DNA of 38,936 nt from Bacteroidales bacterium (GTDB taxonomy: Bacteria > Bacteroidota > Bacteroidia > Bacteroidales > UBA7960), in the NCBI GenBank assembly GCA_007132585.1, contig SLOJ01000043.1:1-38936 (forward strand), read 5' to 3'. Numbering within the stretch: the stretch's first letter is position 1; each line of letters begins with the position of its first letter. The translations under genes and the position numbers were made by a program. Below are positions 7,361 through 16,177 of the stretch, piece after piece. Under the pieces are notes generated by a model. It worked only from the letters and a program-made list of their open reading frames with translations. It ran no database searches and was not told where the DNA came from.

Positions 7361-8443
7361 TTAATGATGTTCATCAGGTACGGCCATACCAAAAAATATG
7401 GCACTGAAAAATGTAAATACATATGCCTGTATAAATGCTACAAGCAATTCCAGAAAGTTCATAAAAATGACAAAAATGACTGAAAGGGGTGATATTGCAA
7501 AGCCCATTACAGTTCCTGCAGCTCCAAGTACAAAGATCAAACTGACAAATCCCAATATGATCATATGTCCTGCAGTAATGTTTGCAAATAACCTAAGGGT
7601 TAATACTACAGGTTTTACAAAAACACCTACCAACTCGATAACAGGCATAAGTGGTATAGGAAACTTAAGCCAAAACGGCACACCGGGGGTATTAAAAATA
7701 TGTTTCCAGTATTCTTTATTGGCAAACAAATGCAAAGTCATAAAAGTAAATAATGATAAGGTAAGCGTAACACTTATGCTTCCGGTAACATTAGCCCCAC
7801 CCGGGAAAAAAGGGACAAGACCCAGCAAATTATTAAAGAATATAAAGAAAAATAAGCTAAGTAGATAAGGTAAAAAACGATCGACTTTATCTTCGGGTAT
7901 GGCTGAACGGGCAATATCATCCCGAACAAAAAGGATAAGAGGCTCAAGGAATGCAGAAAGACCACGTGGTGCCCTATGGGGTCCGCAATGTGCATAAGAT
8001 CGTGCAACGGAAATCAGCAACCAGCAAAGCAAAACTGCACTTATAAATATGGAGAAAACATTTTTTGTAATAGAAAGATCAAAAATAAATGATGCATTCG
8101 GATCAGGTGTAACTCCATCATCCATTACCCTTATGATGCGTCCCTTTTTAGGGCCATCGGCGGCAATTCTGAAACCTTTGTACGCGTCCTTACCGTGATG
8201 GAATTTATGGGAAAAAAAGAAATATCCTTCACCCTCGTAAAATAAGATTACAGGAAGCGGAATACTTATATGGGTGTCTCCATAGTCAGCAATATGCCAG
8301 TCATAAGCATCAAGAATATGATCTATGATAACTTTCCCTGCATCAAATTTCTTTTTCCCGGCCGGTTCTTCCTGTTCTTTGCTTCCAGAAAAAGCTTGAT
8401 TGGTAATCAGAAAAAATGCAAGTAAAAAAGCTAACTTTTTCAT
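7361..8443 (-). CDS. atpB: F1Fo-ATP synthase a subunit
   Basis: The start at 8443 gives MKKLAFLLAFFLITNQAFSG, a signal peptide, which makes more sense than the upstream in-frame ATG at 8497 that would add 18 polar residues before it. A roughly 110-residue segment follows the signal peptide, as is usual in Bacteroidota a subunits, and then five or six membrane helices. The essential arginine is Arg284 in LTLRLFANITAGH, which faces the c-ring carboxylate. The C-terminal helix LVAFIQAYVFTFFSAIFF is also canonical. The gene is 50 bases upstream of atpE. The 246-base gap to the preceding AtpI-like gene holds a weak hairpin. Confidence 0.96.
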   Translation of the reverse strand: MKKLAFLLAFFLITNQAFSGSKEQEEPAGKKKFDAGKVIIDHILDAYDWHIADYGDTHISIPLPVILFYEGEGYFFFSHKFHHGKDAYKGFRIAADGPKKGRIIRVMDDGVTPDPNASFIFDLSITKNVFSIFISAVLLCWLLISVARSYAHCGPHRAPRGLSAFLEPLILFVRDDIARSAIPEDKVDRFLPYLLSLFFFIFFNNLLGLVPFFPGGANVTGSISVTLTLSLFTFMTLHLFANKEYWKHIFNTPGVPFWLKFPIPLMPVIELVGVFVKPVVLTLRLFANITAGHMIILGFVSLIFVLGAAGTVMGFAISPLSVIFVIFMNFLELLVAFIQAYVFTFFSAIFFGMAVPDEHH

Positions 8444-8624
8444 TACACTATAGCATTTACTGATATTTGATTTGCACAGATTCCCTTTGTCTTCCATTCC
8501 GGTATGACTTGGCTCTAAATTTTAATGCGCAATTTATAAATTATTTTGTATGCAAATACTAGTGTTTCCCTTTATTTCATGCATTTTGGAAAAATTCAGG
8601 GATTCTTTGAGTACAAAAAAATAT

Positions 8625-8647
8625 TTAATCTTTGATTATCAGATTAA
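8625..8647 (-). terminator. weak AT-only hairpin plus T-run between the AtpI-like gene and atpB
   Basis: TTAATCT and AGATTAA form a 7-bp stem with a 9-nt loop; on the minus strand a stretch of seven T follows four bases later. The stem has little GC, so it is at best a partial terminator or attenuator. Confidence 0.3.
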
Positions 8648-8689
8648 TATACTTTTTTGAAAAATATTTAAAACTTTAAATTAGGTGAA

Positions 8690-9070
8690 TCACTTAGATG
8701 TTAGCTTAAGAACCATCATTACCTCAATGAAGGTATAAACAATGTATATAAAGAAAAAGCTTATAAAAAATGCTGCTGCATCCTCTCTGTTCAGAAAACC
8801 GTAAACGATTAAAATAGCAAGGTATAAAAAAAGTTTTACAGCCGAAGTACCCATATACATCGCTAACGACTTCTTAGTGTCATTGCCTGATTTACGCTTT
8901 ATAAAGAAACGGGATAAAACAGATATTACATAGAAGAAAGGAACAATCCACAAAAGATAATCACTTACAATATTTTCGGGAGCAAAATACCTGAACAGGT
9001 ATACAAAAACAAACAGAACTGCTGAAAAAAGTAAAAGATTTAGATGGTATCCTTTTTCCTGAATCATCAT
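8690..9070 (-). CDS. AtpI-like four-helix membrane protein upstream of atpB
   Basis: The protein (126 aa from this start) has four hydrophobic segments: LNLLLFSAVLFVFVYLF, YLLWIVPFFYVISVLS, AVKLFLYLAILIVYGFL and AFFISFFFIYIVYTFI. Position directly upstream of atpB and the SAVKLFLYLAILI helix recall AtpI, an assembly helper for the c-ring, but similarity is low and the match rests mainly on location. I chose ATG 9070 (MMIQEKGYHL) because a terminator-like hairpin covers 9086-9120, including the alternative ATG at 9103 (137 aa). The partner AtpZ, often found next to AtpI, was not seen. Confidence 0.65.
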   Translation of the reverse strand: MMIQEKGYHLNLLLFSAVLFVFVYLFRYFAPENIVSDYLLWIVPFFYVISVLSRFFIKRKSGNDTKKSLAMYMGTSAVKLFLYLAILIVYGFLNREDAAAFFISFFFIYIVYTFIEVMMVLKLTSK

Positions 9071-9085
9071 AAATAATTTTATGAA

Positions 9086-9120
9086 AAAACCGGAACAATC
9101 CATTATTGACTATCCCGGTT
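9086..9120 (-). terminator. terminator-like hairpin between bactofilin and AtpI-like genes
   Basis: On the minus strand AACCGG (9120-9115) pairs with CCGGTT (9093-9088) and runs into further T residues. The 21-nt loop contains the ATG at 9103. It could stop or attenuate transcription after bactofilin, or mask that start codon. Confidence 0.4.
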
Positions 9121-9138
9121 ATATAAAGTTAAGGGCTT

Positions 9139-9561
9139 CTATTTTTTTTCCTGGTTTTCTTTGGAAACCAGTTTTACATCCGTTTCAGGAGTTTTATCCA
9201 TGGTGCAGGTGCCGGTAAATCTTGCTCCAGGCTCAATAGAAAGTTTATTTGTAACGATTTCACCGCGTAATCTGGAAGTTGCTTTTAATGTAAGTAATTC
9301 TGATACTTCAACTTTCGCATTGATATTTCCCGAGAAATCAGCATTCTGACAATAGATTTCTCCTTCAATAACACCTGTATTTCCAACAACAATTTTTCCT
9401 TTTGAGTAGACCTGACCATTAACAGTTCCATCTATTCGAATATCACCATTGCTTTTTACTTCTCCTTTTATGGTGGTACCGGTTCCTATTAAATTAATAG
9501 AAGTGTGCTCTGATTCGTTTGTTTTAGCCATTGTAGTATCCTTCTTGTTTTTACTAAACAT
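9139..9561 (-). CDS. bactofilin (polymer-forming cytoskeletal protein)
   Basis: The 140-residue protein contains a central right-handed beta-helix of short repeats (about 25-125: TIKGEVKSNGDIRIDGTVNGQVYSKGKI is the start of this region, seen as repeated G-x-I/V-x-G turns) flanked by polar tails, the bactofilin layout. Bactofilins self-assemble into filaments without nucleotide and organise envelope processes such as local peptidoglycan remodelling. The start may also be the inner ATG at 9531 (MAKTNESEH). Placement between porW and the ATP synthase genes, with an M23 peptidase gene just beyond porW, is a recurring Bacteroidota arrangement as far as I recall. Confidence 0.9.
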   Translation of the reverse strand: MFSKNKKDTTMAKTNESEHTSINLIGTGTTIKGEVKSNGDIRIDGTVNGQVYSKGKIVVGNTGVIEGEIYCQNADFSGNINAKVEVSELLTLKATSRLRGEIVTNKLSIEPGARFTGTCTMDKTPETDVKLVSKENQEKK

Positions 9562-9680
9562 TTTATTTTATGAATTATATCGATAATATTTACAAATCCT
9601 GATAATCTGACTTTTTCAGACTAACAAGTTGGTAATTTTATTAAATGATTCTTTTTCAGCTTATCCAAAGCAACAAAAGT

Positions 9681-9707
9681 AAAAAAAAATATTCTTCAGA
9701 AAAGAAT
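9681..9707 (-). terminator. probable intrinsic terminator after porW
   Basis: On the minus strand ATTCTT (9707-9702) pairs with AAGAAT (9696-9691) over a 5-nt loop, followed by one A and nine T. The stem is AT-rich but the T-tract is long, and it lies 30 bases past the porW stop. Confidence 0.5.
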
Positions 9708-9737
9708 TAATTTGGAAACAAAACGTAAGAAAACCAT

Positions 9738-12401
9738 TTACTCTTCAAAGGAGTAAGCTACGTTGTAAAATTCCATATATTCATCAAGTTTTCTTTCCTG
9801 ATAAAATATAGGATAATTATCAACAGAAATAATAAAACCCTGATAATTCTCATCATCGTATTCCTTCTTTGTGAGTTCTTCTTTGAGTAGTAATCCGTAA
9901 TCAATTGCTTTTTCTGCATCAGGGAAATTGGTAATAGTTACAAGCTGTCTTCTGTCATCAAAAAACAATGTGCTTATATTTAGATTATCATCACTGAACA
10001 TATCACGGTTAAACTCATTTATATCTGCTCTGAGTTGTCTTATCTGTGCACTGCGTGTATTAACCACCATTACATAGAAATGGACAGATTCGGGCCGGTA
10101 AAGAAAAGGTGTTTTTTCCATCATATCGGCATGTTCATCTGTCAAATCCGCCATTCTTCGTCGTTCGCTCCTTCGCGGAGATTCCGGATCAATGGCAGTA
10201 CCTGAACTACCGAGATAGGCCAATAGGTTTTCAGCGGGCTCATGAACCGGTGTTCCCTGAAAATTTTCAGTCACATAAACAAGGCTTTCCACAAAGTCTT
10301 CAGGTTCTTTTGTTTTACCAATAATAAGTGCTCTAAGAAATGAAAACTGGCCTGCCTGATCAATGGATTGCTCTAATCTTTCTGCTTCCTGAATAAGGCT
10401 TAATGCTTCACTGAAACGAGCCTGCTGATATGCATCAAAGGCATCACCGTAAACCTGTTTTACTTTTGCCTGACGTGCACGTAAATTTTCGGCATAATTC
10501 GGATCAGACAATATTTTAGCGAAATCTGTATCAGGAAAATCTTCTATGATAAGGTTTTTAAAAGTCTGTGCTCTGAGCGTATTACCGGCATTATCGTACA
10601 TTGTATATAAAAAATAGGCACTGTACAGTTTTTGTTCACTTTCAGGAAATCTTGATAATAAAGTTTCAAAACTTTGTATAGCAGCCGGTCTGTCATTTAG
10701 TTTTTCTTTGAAAAGAATTCCTTTATTGTAATATGCTCTTGCCAACCTTGTATTTGATGCCTGCATTTTTTCAGGAGTGGTAGGAATATTTTCCATAAGG
10801 CTTGCACGTGTTACTCTTCCTCCCTCCTGCAATTCATCATCATCCAAAACAAATTCGCCGGTATCAACAAAGGCCATAATACGCTTATTACTTATGCGCC
10901 ATAAGTCTTCAAGGTCTCTTTCACCCCATTTTGCATAAAACTCATTTTGTCCGAAACTGATTGCTGATGGATTATAAAAATACCACCCCCCCCCACCGGT
11001 ATCAGCCATTTGTCCGCGGCTTCGTCCATGTCGGGCCATTTCCTGTCGCATTAGAGCTCTTTCCTGCTCTCTTTCCCTTTCAAGACGTTCCTCTTCCTGG
11101 ATATCTTCAATAATTTGATCAAGAATTGCATTTCGTTCGGTTGTGCTTAAAGAAGCCAGCCTTTGCAAAGAGTCTTCGCGTTCAACCACATTTAAATATG
11201 TTGCCAGTTCTTTAAGGATAAGGTTTCTGCGACCCGCTGTTTCATAATTGGGGTATTCCCTTGAAAGATAAACCATTGTACTGTCGTACATTGTTGCTGA
11301 CTGGCGATATTCTTTACGATCGAAATAAATTTCACCCAACCGCAAAAATGTTACACCTTTTTGCAAGCTATTGCCCCTGTAGTTTTCCAGGGCGAGATTG
11401 TAATAATCGATGGCCTTATCAGTATTATTCTGGCGCATAGAAAACTGGGCAAGTGCATAATAGATCTGGTCTCTGAACTCTCTGTTGCGACTATCTTTCA
11501 GCATATCTTCCAGCTCTGAAAGTATAAACCGGGCATCACCACTTTGTGTATCAAATGCCATTGCCATATTTATTCTTGCCTGGAAAGCCATCTGAAAATC
11601 AGGATTTAACTTAAGAACTCTGGCATAAGTTTGCTGAGCGGCTGAGTAATTCCGATCCCGATGGTAGGTTTGGGCAAGTATAAATGTCAAACGGGTACGT
11701 TGGGCACGATTACCTGAAAGTTTAAGCGATTCTTCCAGATATGGAGCTGCCTGTCTGTAATTTTCCTGCTGCAGGTGATAGTCAGCATAAACCATATTAT
11801 ACAGCAGCAAAGCTTCTTCATCAAGCAATCCATCTTCTATATTGCGTGAAACTCTCTCAAGGGCCTGAAGTGCATTATTAAATTGTTCAGCCTGAATATA
11901 GGTTTTAGCAACCCATACCATAGATTTATATTTTAACGGACTCTCAAATTGCCTGATTATATATTCGAAGGTTAATACTGCAAGGTTAAAATCTCTTCTG
12001 AAGTAATGGCTGCGGGCAATAAGAAAATAACTGTCATCAACCCACCGGTTATACTCTACCCCTCTTATGTTCATCGAATGTCTTCTTATGGCAGTACTTG
12101 CTTTTTGGTAAGCAATATCCATGTTAGAAGATACAGTACCCATCTGTTGTTCGCTTCCATACCTGAAAATACTTAAAACTGTTTCATAGTTGTCTTCGTG
12201 CATATCAGATAGACTTTTTAAGCCATCACGATAACTTTCGCGGGCATTAAAATAACCATTATACTTGGTGGTAATACTATGATAATTACGGTTCAGAAAG
12301 GTGTTTTTCTGGGTTGAACAACCGGCAAAAAACAGGATAAGGAAAATTGAACCGAACAGAAGTATTTTAGGATGTAATAATTTTTTCACAAGGTGTTTCA
12401 A
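9738..12401 (-). CDS. porW: type IX secretion system TPR lipoprotein PorW/SprE
   Basis: The 887-residue protein starts with a lipoprotein signal peptide ending in FFAGC (Cys28) and then the family-typical FLNRNYHSITTKYNGYFNA. Several tetratricopeptide-like repeats follow (about 100-380 and again 540-720), with a highly charged coil near 420-460 (QEEERLEREREQERAL). PorW/SprE is an outer-membrane-associated lipoprotein needed for T9SS secretion and, in gliding species, motility; it links the periplasmic motor to the translocon. The start is TTG at 12401 or possibly GTG at 12389. A run of nine G (nine C on plus, 10986-10994) lies inside the coding region and encodes three of the four Gly in DTGGGGWYFYNP. 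The gene is divergent from the M23 peptidase gene. Confidence 0.93.
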   Translation of the reverse strand: MKHLVKKLLHPKILLFGSIFLILFFAGCSTQKNTFLNRNYHSITTKYNGYFNARESYRDGLKSLSDMHEDNYETVLSIFRYGSEQQMGTVSSNMDIAYQKASTAIRRHSMNIRGVEYNRWVDDSYFLIARSHYFRRDFNLAVLTFEYIIRQFESPLKYKSMVWVAKTYIQAEQFNNALQALERVSRNIEDGLLDEEALLLYNMVYADYHLQQENYRQAAPYLEESLKLSGNRAQRTRLTFILAQTYHRDRNYSAAQQTYARVLKLNPDFQMAFQARINMAMAFDTQSGDARFILSELEDMLKDSRNREFRDQIYYALAQFSMRQNNTDKAIDYYNLALENYRGNSLQKGVTFLRLGEIYFDRKEYRQSATMYDSTMVYLSREYPNYETAGRRNLILKELATYLNVVEREDSLQRLASLSTTERNAILDQIIEDIQEEERLEREREQERALMRQEMARHGRSRGQMADTGGGGWYFYNPSAISFGQNEFYAKWGERDLEDLWRISNKRIMAFVDTGEFVLDDDELQEGGRVTRASLMENIPTTPEKMQASNTRLARAYYNKGILFKEKLNDRPAAIQSFETLLSRFPESEQKLYSAYFLYTMYDNAGNTLRAQTFKNLIIEDFPDTDFAKILSDPNYAENLRARQAKVKQVYGDAFDAYQQARFSEALSLIQEAERLEQSIDQAGQFSFLRALIIGKTKEPEDFVESLVYVTENFQGTPVHEPAENLLAYLGSSGTAIDPESPRRSERRRMADLTDEHADMMEKTPFLYRPESVHFYVMVVNTRSAQIRQLRADINEFNRDMFSDDNLNISTLFFDDRRQLVTITNFPDAEKAIDYGLLLKEELTKKEYDDENYQGFIISVDNYPIFYQERKLDEYMEFYNVAYSFEE

Positions 12402-12612
12402 CGATACAAAGTTTTTGGCTACAACTGCAACTATAACTATGAAATTGCAAATTTATTTTAATTATTGGTGCAATTCAAACTTTTTTTTTGAACTTGCCGT
12501 TTTAAACAGGCATGAATGGATTAAAATTGCGATATTTGCATTTGCTGAAATATAATCAAAAAAAACAATACATTTTGTATAGTAGAATTTTTTAGGAAGT
12601 ATTACTCTGATA

Positions 12613-13494
12613 ATGGCTGAAAACACCTCTAAAAAAGAAAAATCTTTCTTTAACAAATTACATGACAAATACAGGCTGGTATTAATGAATGACGATACTT
12701 TTGAGGAAAAGTTATCATTCAGGCTTACACGTTTCAACGTATTTATCTTTTTTGGTACACTTGTTATATTTCTTGTATTTGCCACCACTTACCTGATTGC
12801 ATTTACTCCATTACGCGAATACATTCCGGGTTATGCCGATTTTAATACCAGAAAAGTACTTCGTGAACTAAACCTTAAAGCAGACTCTCTCCAGGCCGAA
12901 CTAAGAAGTAAAGACCTGTATATTACGAATATAAGAAACATTGTTGAAGGGCGCGATTTCGACGAAGAACTTTTTGAACCCACCGACAATCAGGCTTTTG
13001 TTGAGATTTCAGAACTAACTCGTTCCCGTGAAGATTCTATTTTAAGAGCCCAGGTTGAAAGTGAAATAAAATTTATGGGAACAATGCCCGATGACCCCGA
13101 AGGATTTGAGCCTCAGCCCATGTCGCAGTTTTTCTTTTTTCCGCCATTGAATGGCATCATAACCAATCATTTTAACCCTGCGCAAAGACATTATGGTATT
13201 GATATAGTTGCAGATACAGGAGAACCCATTAAAGCCACACTTGACGGTACAGTAATTTTTTCAACGTGGACCCTGGCAACAGGCTACACAATTGGGGTAC
13301 AACATGCAAATAACCTTATCTCCGTTTATAAACACAACAGCAATCTTTTAAAAGCCGAAGGCAATTTTGTAAAAGCCGGAGAAGTAATTGCCATTATTGG
13401 CGAATCAGGTACCCTATCTACCGGAACACACCTTCATTTTGAGTTATGGTTTAACGGTAACCCTATTAACCCCCTTGATTATATCGTCTTTTAG
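12613..13494 (+). CDS. M23 (LytM-type) peptidoglycan endopeptidase, membrane-anchored
   Basis: The 293-residue protein has a cytoplasmic N-terminus, one membrane helix (about 42-65, FNVFIFFGTLVIFLVFATTYLIAF), a helical linker with coiled-coil character (about 80-110), and a C-terminal M23 domain. All zinc and catalytic residues are present: His193 and Asp197 in HYGID, His241 in VYKHNS, and His273-x-His275 in HLHFEL. It should therefore be an active endopeptidase cutting peptide cross-links in the cell wall rather than an EnvC-like activator. It is the first gene of an operon with dxr (15-base gap) and rseP (29-base gap), and divergent from porW. Confidence 0.94.
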   Translation: MAENTSKKEKSFFNKLHDKYRLVLMNDDTFEEKLSFRLTRFNVFIFFGTLVIFLVFATTYLIAFTPLREYIPGYADFNTRKVLRELNLKADSLQAELRSKDLYITNIRNIVEGRDFDEELFEPTDNQAFVEISELTRSREDSILRAQVESEIKFMGTMPDDPEGFEPQPMSQFFFFPPLNGIITNHFNPAQRHYGIDIVADTGEPIKATLDGTVIFSTWTLATGYTIGVQHANNLISVYKHNSNLLKAEGNFVKAGEVIAIIGESGTLSTGTHLHFELWFNGNPINPLDYIVF

Positions 13495-13509
13495 AAGGAC
13501 AATCTGCAT

Positions 13510-14715
13510 ATGCAAAACAGTAGAGGAAATCAGGTGAAAAGAAATATTGCAATTTTAGGTTCTACGGGTTCTATTGGCTCTCAGGCACTGGAAGTTATCA
13601 AATCGAACCCTCAGGCATTTTCCATTGAAGTACTTACTGCACAAAACAATGCAGGTTTACTTATTAAACAGGCAATGGAATACAAACCCAATGCTGTAGT
13701 TATAGGGAATGAGAGTCATTATAATAAAGTAAAGGATGCCCTTGAACCCCATTATATTAAAGTTTTTTGTGGTGAGAAATCTCTTGAGGATATAGTAGAG
13801 TTTGATGGCATTGACATCATTTTAACAGCAATGGTTGGTTTTGCCGGATTAAAGCCTACACTTAAAGCAATACAGGCTGGCAAAAATATTGCACTCGCAA
13901 ACAAAGAAACCCTTGTAGTAGCAGGCAACTTAATTACCCGGGAAGCCATGGAAGCAGGCGTAAATATTTATCCTGTTGACTCTGAACATTCAGCCATTTT
14001 TCAGTGCATGATCGGCGAGTTTCACAATCCCATCGAAAAAATTTATCTTACTGCCAGCGGTGGACCTTTCAGGAAAAAATCACGGGAGTTTCTTAAAAAT
14101 GTAAAAAAAGAAGATGCACTAAAACATCCTAACTGGGATATGGGTTGTAAGATTACCATCGATTCAGCCACGCTCATGAATAAAGGTCTTGAAGTGATTG
14201 AAGCCCGGTGGTTATTTGCCCTTAAACCCGACCAGATAAAGGTAATTGTGCATCCACAGTCTATTATTCATTCCATAGTGCAATTTGAAGATGGGTCAAT
14301 GAAAGCCCAGATGGGACTTCCTGATATGAAGTTACCCATTCAATATGCACTAGGTTATCCGAACAGAGTAAGATCTGATTTTCCAAGGTTTGATTTTGTC
14401 GATTATCCCGAGCTCACTTTCGAACAACCAGACAGGGAAACCTTCAGAAACCTCGATCTGGCGTACATGGCCATGGAAAAAGATGGTAATATGCCCTGTA
14501 TATTAAATGCAGCCAATGAAATTGCAGTAGCTGCATTTCTGAAAGATAAAACAGGCTTTCTTGATATGCCTGAAGTCATTGAAAAGTGTATGGAAAAAAT
14601 ACAATATATCCAGGATCCTTCACTTGATGATCTTTGTGCAACAGATAATGAAGCCCGAAAACTTGCACGTGAACTTTTTTACGGTTCCGGTCATGCAAAT
14701 AATGAGAATTGTTAA
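13510..14715 (+). CDS. dxr: 1-deoxy-D-xylulose 5-phosphate reductoisomerase
   Basis: The 401-residue protein converts DXP to MEP with NADPH, the committed step of the non-mevalonate isoprenoid pathway. The N-terminal NADPH-binding loop is GSTGSIGSQ (17-25). Further signatures are ANKETLV, the metal/substrate motif VDSEHSAIFQ, the substrate loop ASGGPFR, and the segment NPNWDMGxK-like HPNWDMGCKITIDSATLMNKGLE, cited here by its ends HPNWDMG and TLMNKGLE. Length is standard. The start is the ATG at 13510; an internal GTG at 13534 is also possible. Confidence 0.98.
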   Translation: MQNSRGNQVKRNIAILGSTGSIGSQALEVIKSNPQAFSIEVLTAQNNAGLLIKQAMEYKPNAVVIGNESHYNKVKDALEPHYIKVFCGEKSLEDIVEFDGIDIILTAMVGFAGLKPTLKAIQAGKNIALANKETLVVAGNLITREAMEAGVNIYPVDSEHSAIFQCMIGEFHNPIEKIYLTASGGPFRKKSREFLKNVKKEDALKHPNWDMGCKITIDSATLMNKGLEVIEARWLFALKPDQIKVIVHPQSIIHSIVQFEDGSMKAQMGLPDMKLPIQYALGYPNRVRSDFPRFDFVDYPELTFEQPDRETFRNLDLAYMAMEKDGNMPCILNAANEIAVAAFLKDKTGFLDMPEVIEKCMEKIQYIQDPSLDDLCATDNEARKLARELFYGSGHANNENC

Positions 14716-14744
14716 AATAAATAATTAATGTTAGTTTTAAATAC

Positions 14745-16067
14745 ATGGAAGTAGCAATTAAAGTAATACAGTTTCTTTTAAGTTTATCTATACTTATAGC
14801 TATTCACGAGCTGGGGCATTTTTTGGCTGCCCGTTATTTCAATATAAAGGTTGAAAAGTTTTATCTTTTCTTTAACCCATGGTTCACCCTTTTTAAAAAG
14901 AAATTCGGTGATACTGAATATGGAATTGGCTGGCTGCCGCTGGGTGGTTATGTTAAGATATCGGGTATGATAGATGAATCGATGGACAAAGAACAAATGA
15001 AGCAGGAGCCCAAACCTTGGGAATTCAGATCGAAACCGGCCTGGCAAAGATTGATTGTTATGCTCGGAGGCGTTACATTTAACGTTATCCTCGCAATTCT
15101 GATCTATATCTTTATGTTATCAATAACCGGTGAACAATATTTACCTGCAAAAAATGTAAAGTACGGCATACATGCCGATTCCCTTGCTCTTGAGGTAGGT
15201 ATGAAAACCGGTGACCGGATACTATACATTAACAACGAGCAAGTAGATGACTTTATGGATATCCCCCGCGAATTTATTATGGGAAATGCCAGAACAGTTG
15301 GTGTTGAGAGAGATGGTGAAATTGTAACCCTGGATATTCCTGATGACTTCTTCTCACGGATAATATCAAACAGGGGCGCAAATTTTATGAGTATTCGCTT
15401 TCCCTTTATGGCAGAAGGCTTTGTTGATGGATCTCCCGCTAAAGATGCAGGCGTTCAGAAAGGTGACCATATTATGGGTATCAACGATATTGAAACCTGG
15501 TCATTTGATGAATTCAGAGCACAGATCGGAAATTTTGCAGGACAGGAAATAGATCTTCAGGTAATAAGAGATGGCGAAAGGAAAAGCATACCAATGAAGG
15601 TGACCGACGAAGGTCAGATCGGGGTTTACCTGAAGCCCCTGGATGAGATATTTGAATATGAAAAACGTGACTACTCATTCTTAGCTGCAATACCGGCCGG
15701 AACAAAAAAAGCATATACCACCACAGTCAATTATCTGGGTGAGTTACGACTACTATTCCGCCCTGAAGTAAAAGCAAGGGATAGCCTGGGTGGTTTTATT
15801 ACCATAGGCAGTATTTTTGCTCCTACCTGGGATTGGGTACACTTTTGGACCATAACTGCATTCCTTTCCATCATTTTAGCCATCATGAATATTTTACCTA
15901 TACCCGCCCTGGACGGTGGTCATGTGATGTTTCTTTTTTACGAAATCATTGCGGGGAGAAAACCATCAGACAAGTTTATGGAATATGCCCAAACTGTGGG
16001 TATGATCCTTTTGCTTTCGTTAATCGTCTTTGCCAATTACAATGACATAATGCGGTTATTCCGATAG
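14745..16067 (+). CDS. rseP: RseP-type site-2 zinc metalloprotease
   Basis: The 440-residue membrane protease has the zinc-binding motif HELGH (His21, Glu22, His25) in its first membrane helix and the third ligand in NILPIPALDGGH (Asp390) in a C-terminal helix. Two PDZ domains lie between, seen as DSLALEVGMKTGDRILYIN and DGSPAKDAGVQKGDHIMGIN. The family cuts membrane-embedded substrates such as anti-sigma factors and clears signal peptides. The dxr-rseP neighbourhood is widely conserved in bacteria. The gene ends the M23-dxr-rseP operon. Confidence 0.97.
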   Translation: MEVAIKVIQFLLSLSILIAIHELGHFLAARYFNIKVEKFYLFFNPWFTLFKKKFGDTEYGIGWLPLGGYVKISGMIDESMDKEQMKQEPKPWEFRSKPAWQRLIVMLGGVTFNVILAILIYIFMLSITGEQYLPAKNVKYGIHADSLALEVGMKTGDRILYINNEQVDDFMDIPREFIMGNARTVGVERDGEIVTLDIPDDFFSRIISNRGANFMSIRFPFMAEGFVDGSPAKDAGVQKGDHIMGINDIETWSFDEFRAQIGNFAGQEIDLQVIRDGERKSIPMKVTDEGQIGVYLKPLDEIFEYEKRDYSFLAAIPAGTKKAYTTTVNYLGELRLLFRPEVKARDSLGGFITIGSIFAPTWDWVHFWTITAFLSIILAIMNILPIPALDGGHVMFLFYEIIAGRKPSDKFMEYAQTVGMILLLSLIVFANYNDIMRLFR

Positions 16068-16124
16068 ATAATACCGGCGAAAACAATTACTTCTTGCACC
16101 ATGGTTGATGGAAAAGAAAATCCA

Positions 16125-16132
16125 TATCTTTG
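16125..16132 (+). promoter_or_regulatory. putative promoter for iadA (TATCTTTG -7 box)
   Basis: TATCTTTG is an exact TAnnTTTG match, with a TTG at 16105-16107 seventeen bases upstream as a possible -33 element. It lies 46 bases before the iadA start, in the gap after rseP. Confidence 0.55.
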
Positions 16133-16177
16133 ACAACGCCACAGAACAAAACAAATGCGAATATTTATTAAGATACT

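Noticed and set aside
7398-7868. Long plus-strand ORF opposite atpB
   Set aside because: It is a mirror of the coding frame in a membrane protein gene, with no recognisable domain and no upstream signal.
8444-8497. Longer AtpB start at 8497
   Set aside because: It would put 18 polar residues before a standard signal peptide, which starts at the ATG at 8443.
12462-12788. Minus-strand ORF antisense to the start of the M23 peptidase gene
   Set aside because: It overlaps the well-supported M23 gene and the divergent promoter region, and its protein shows no recognisable domain.
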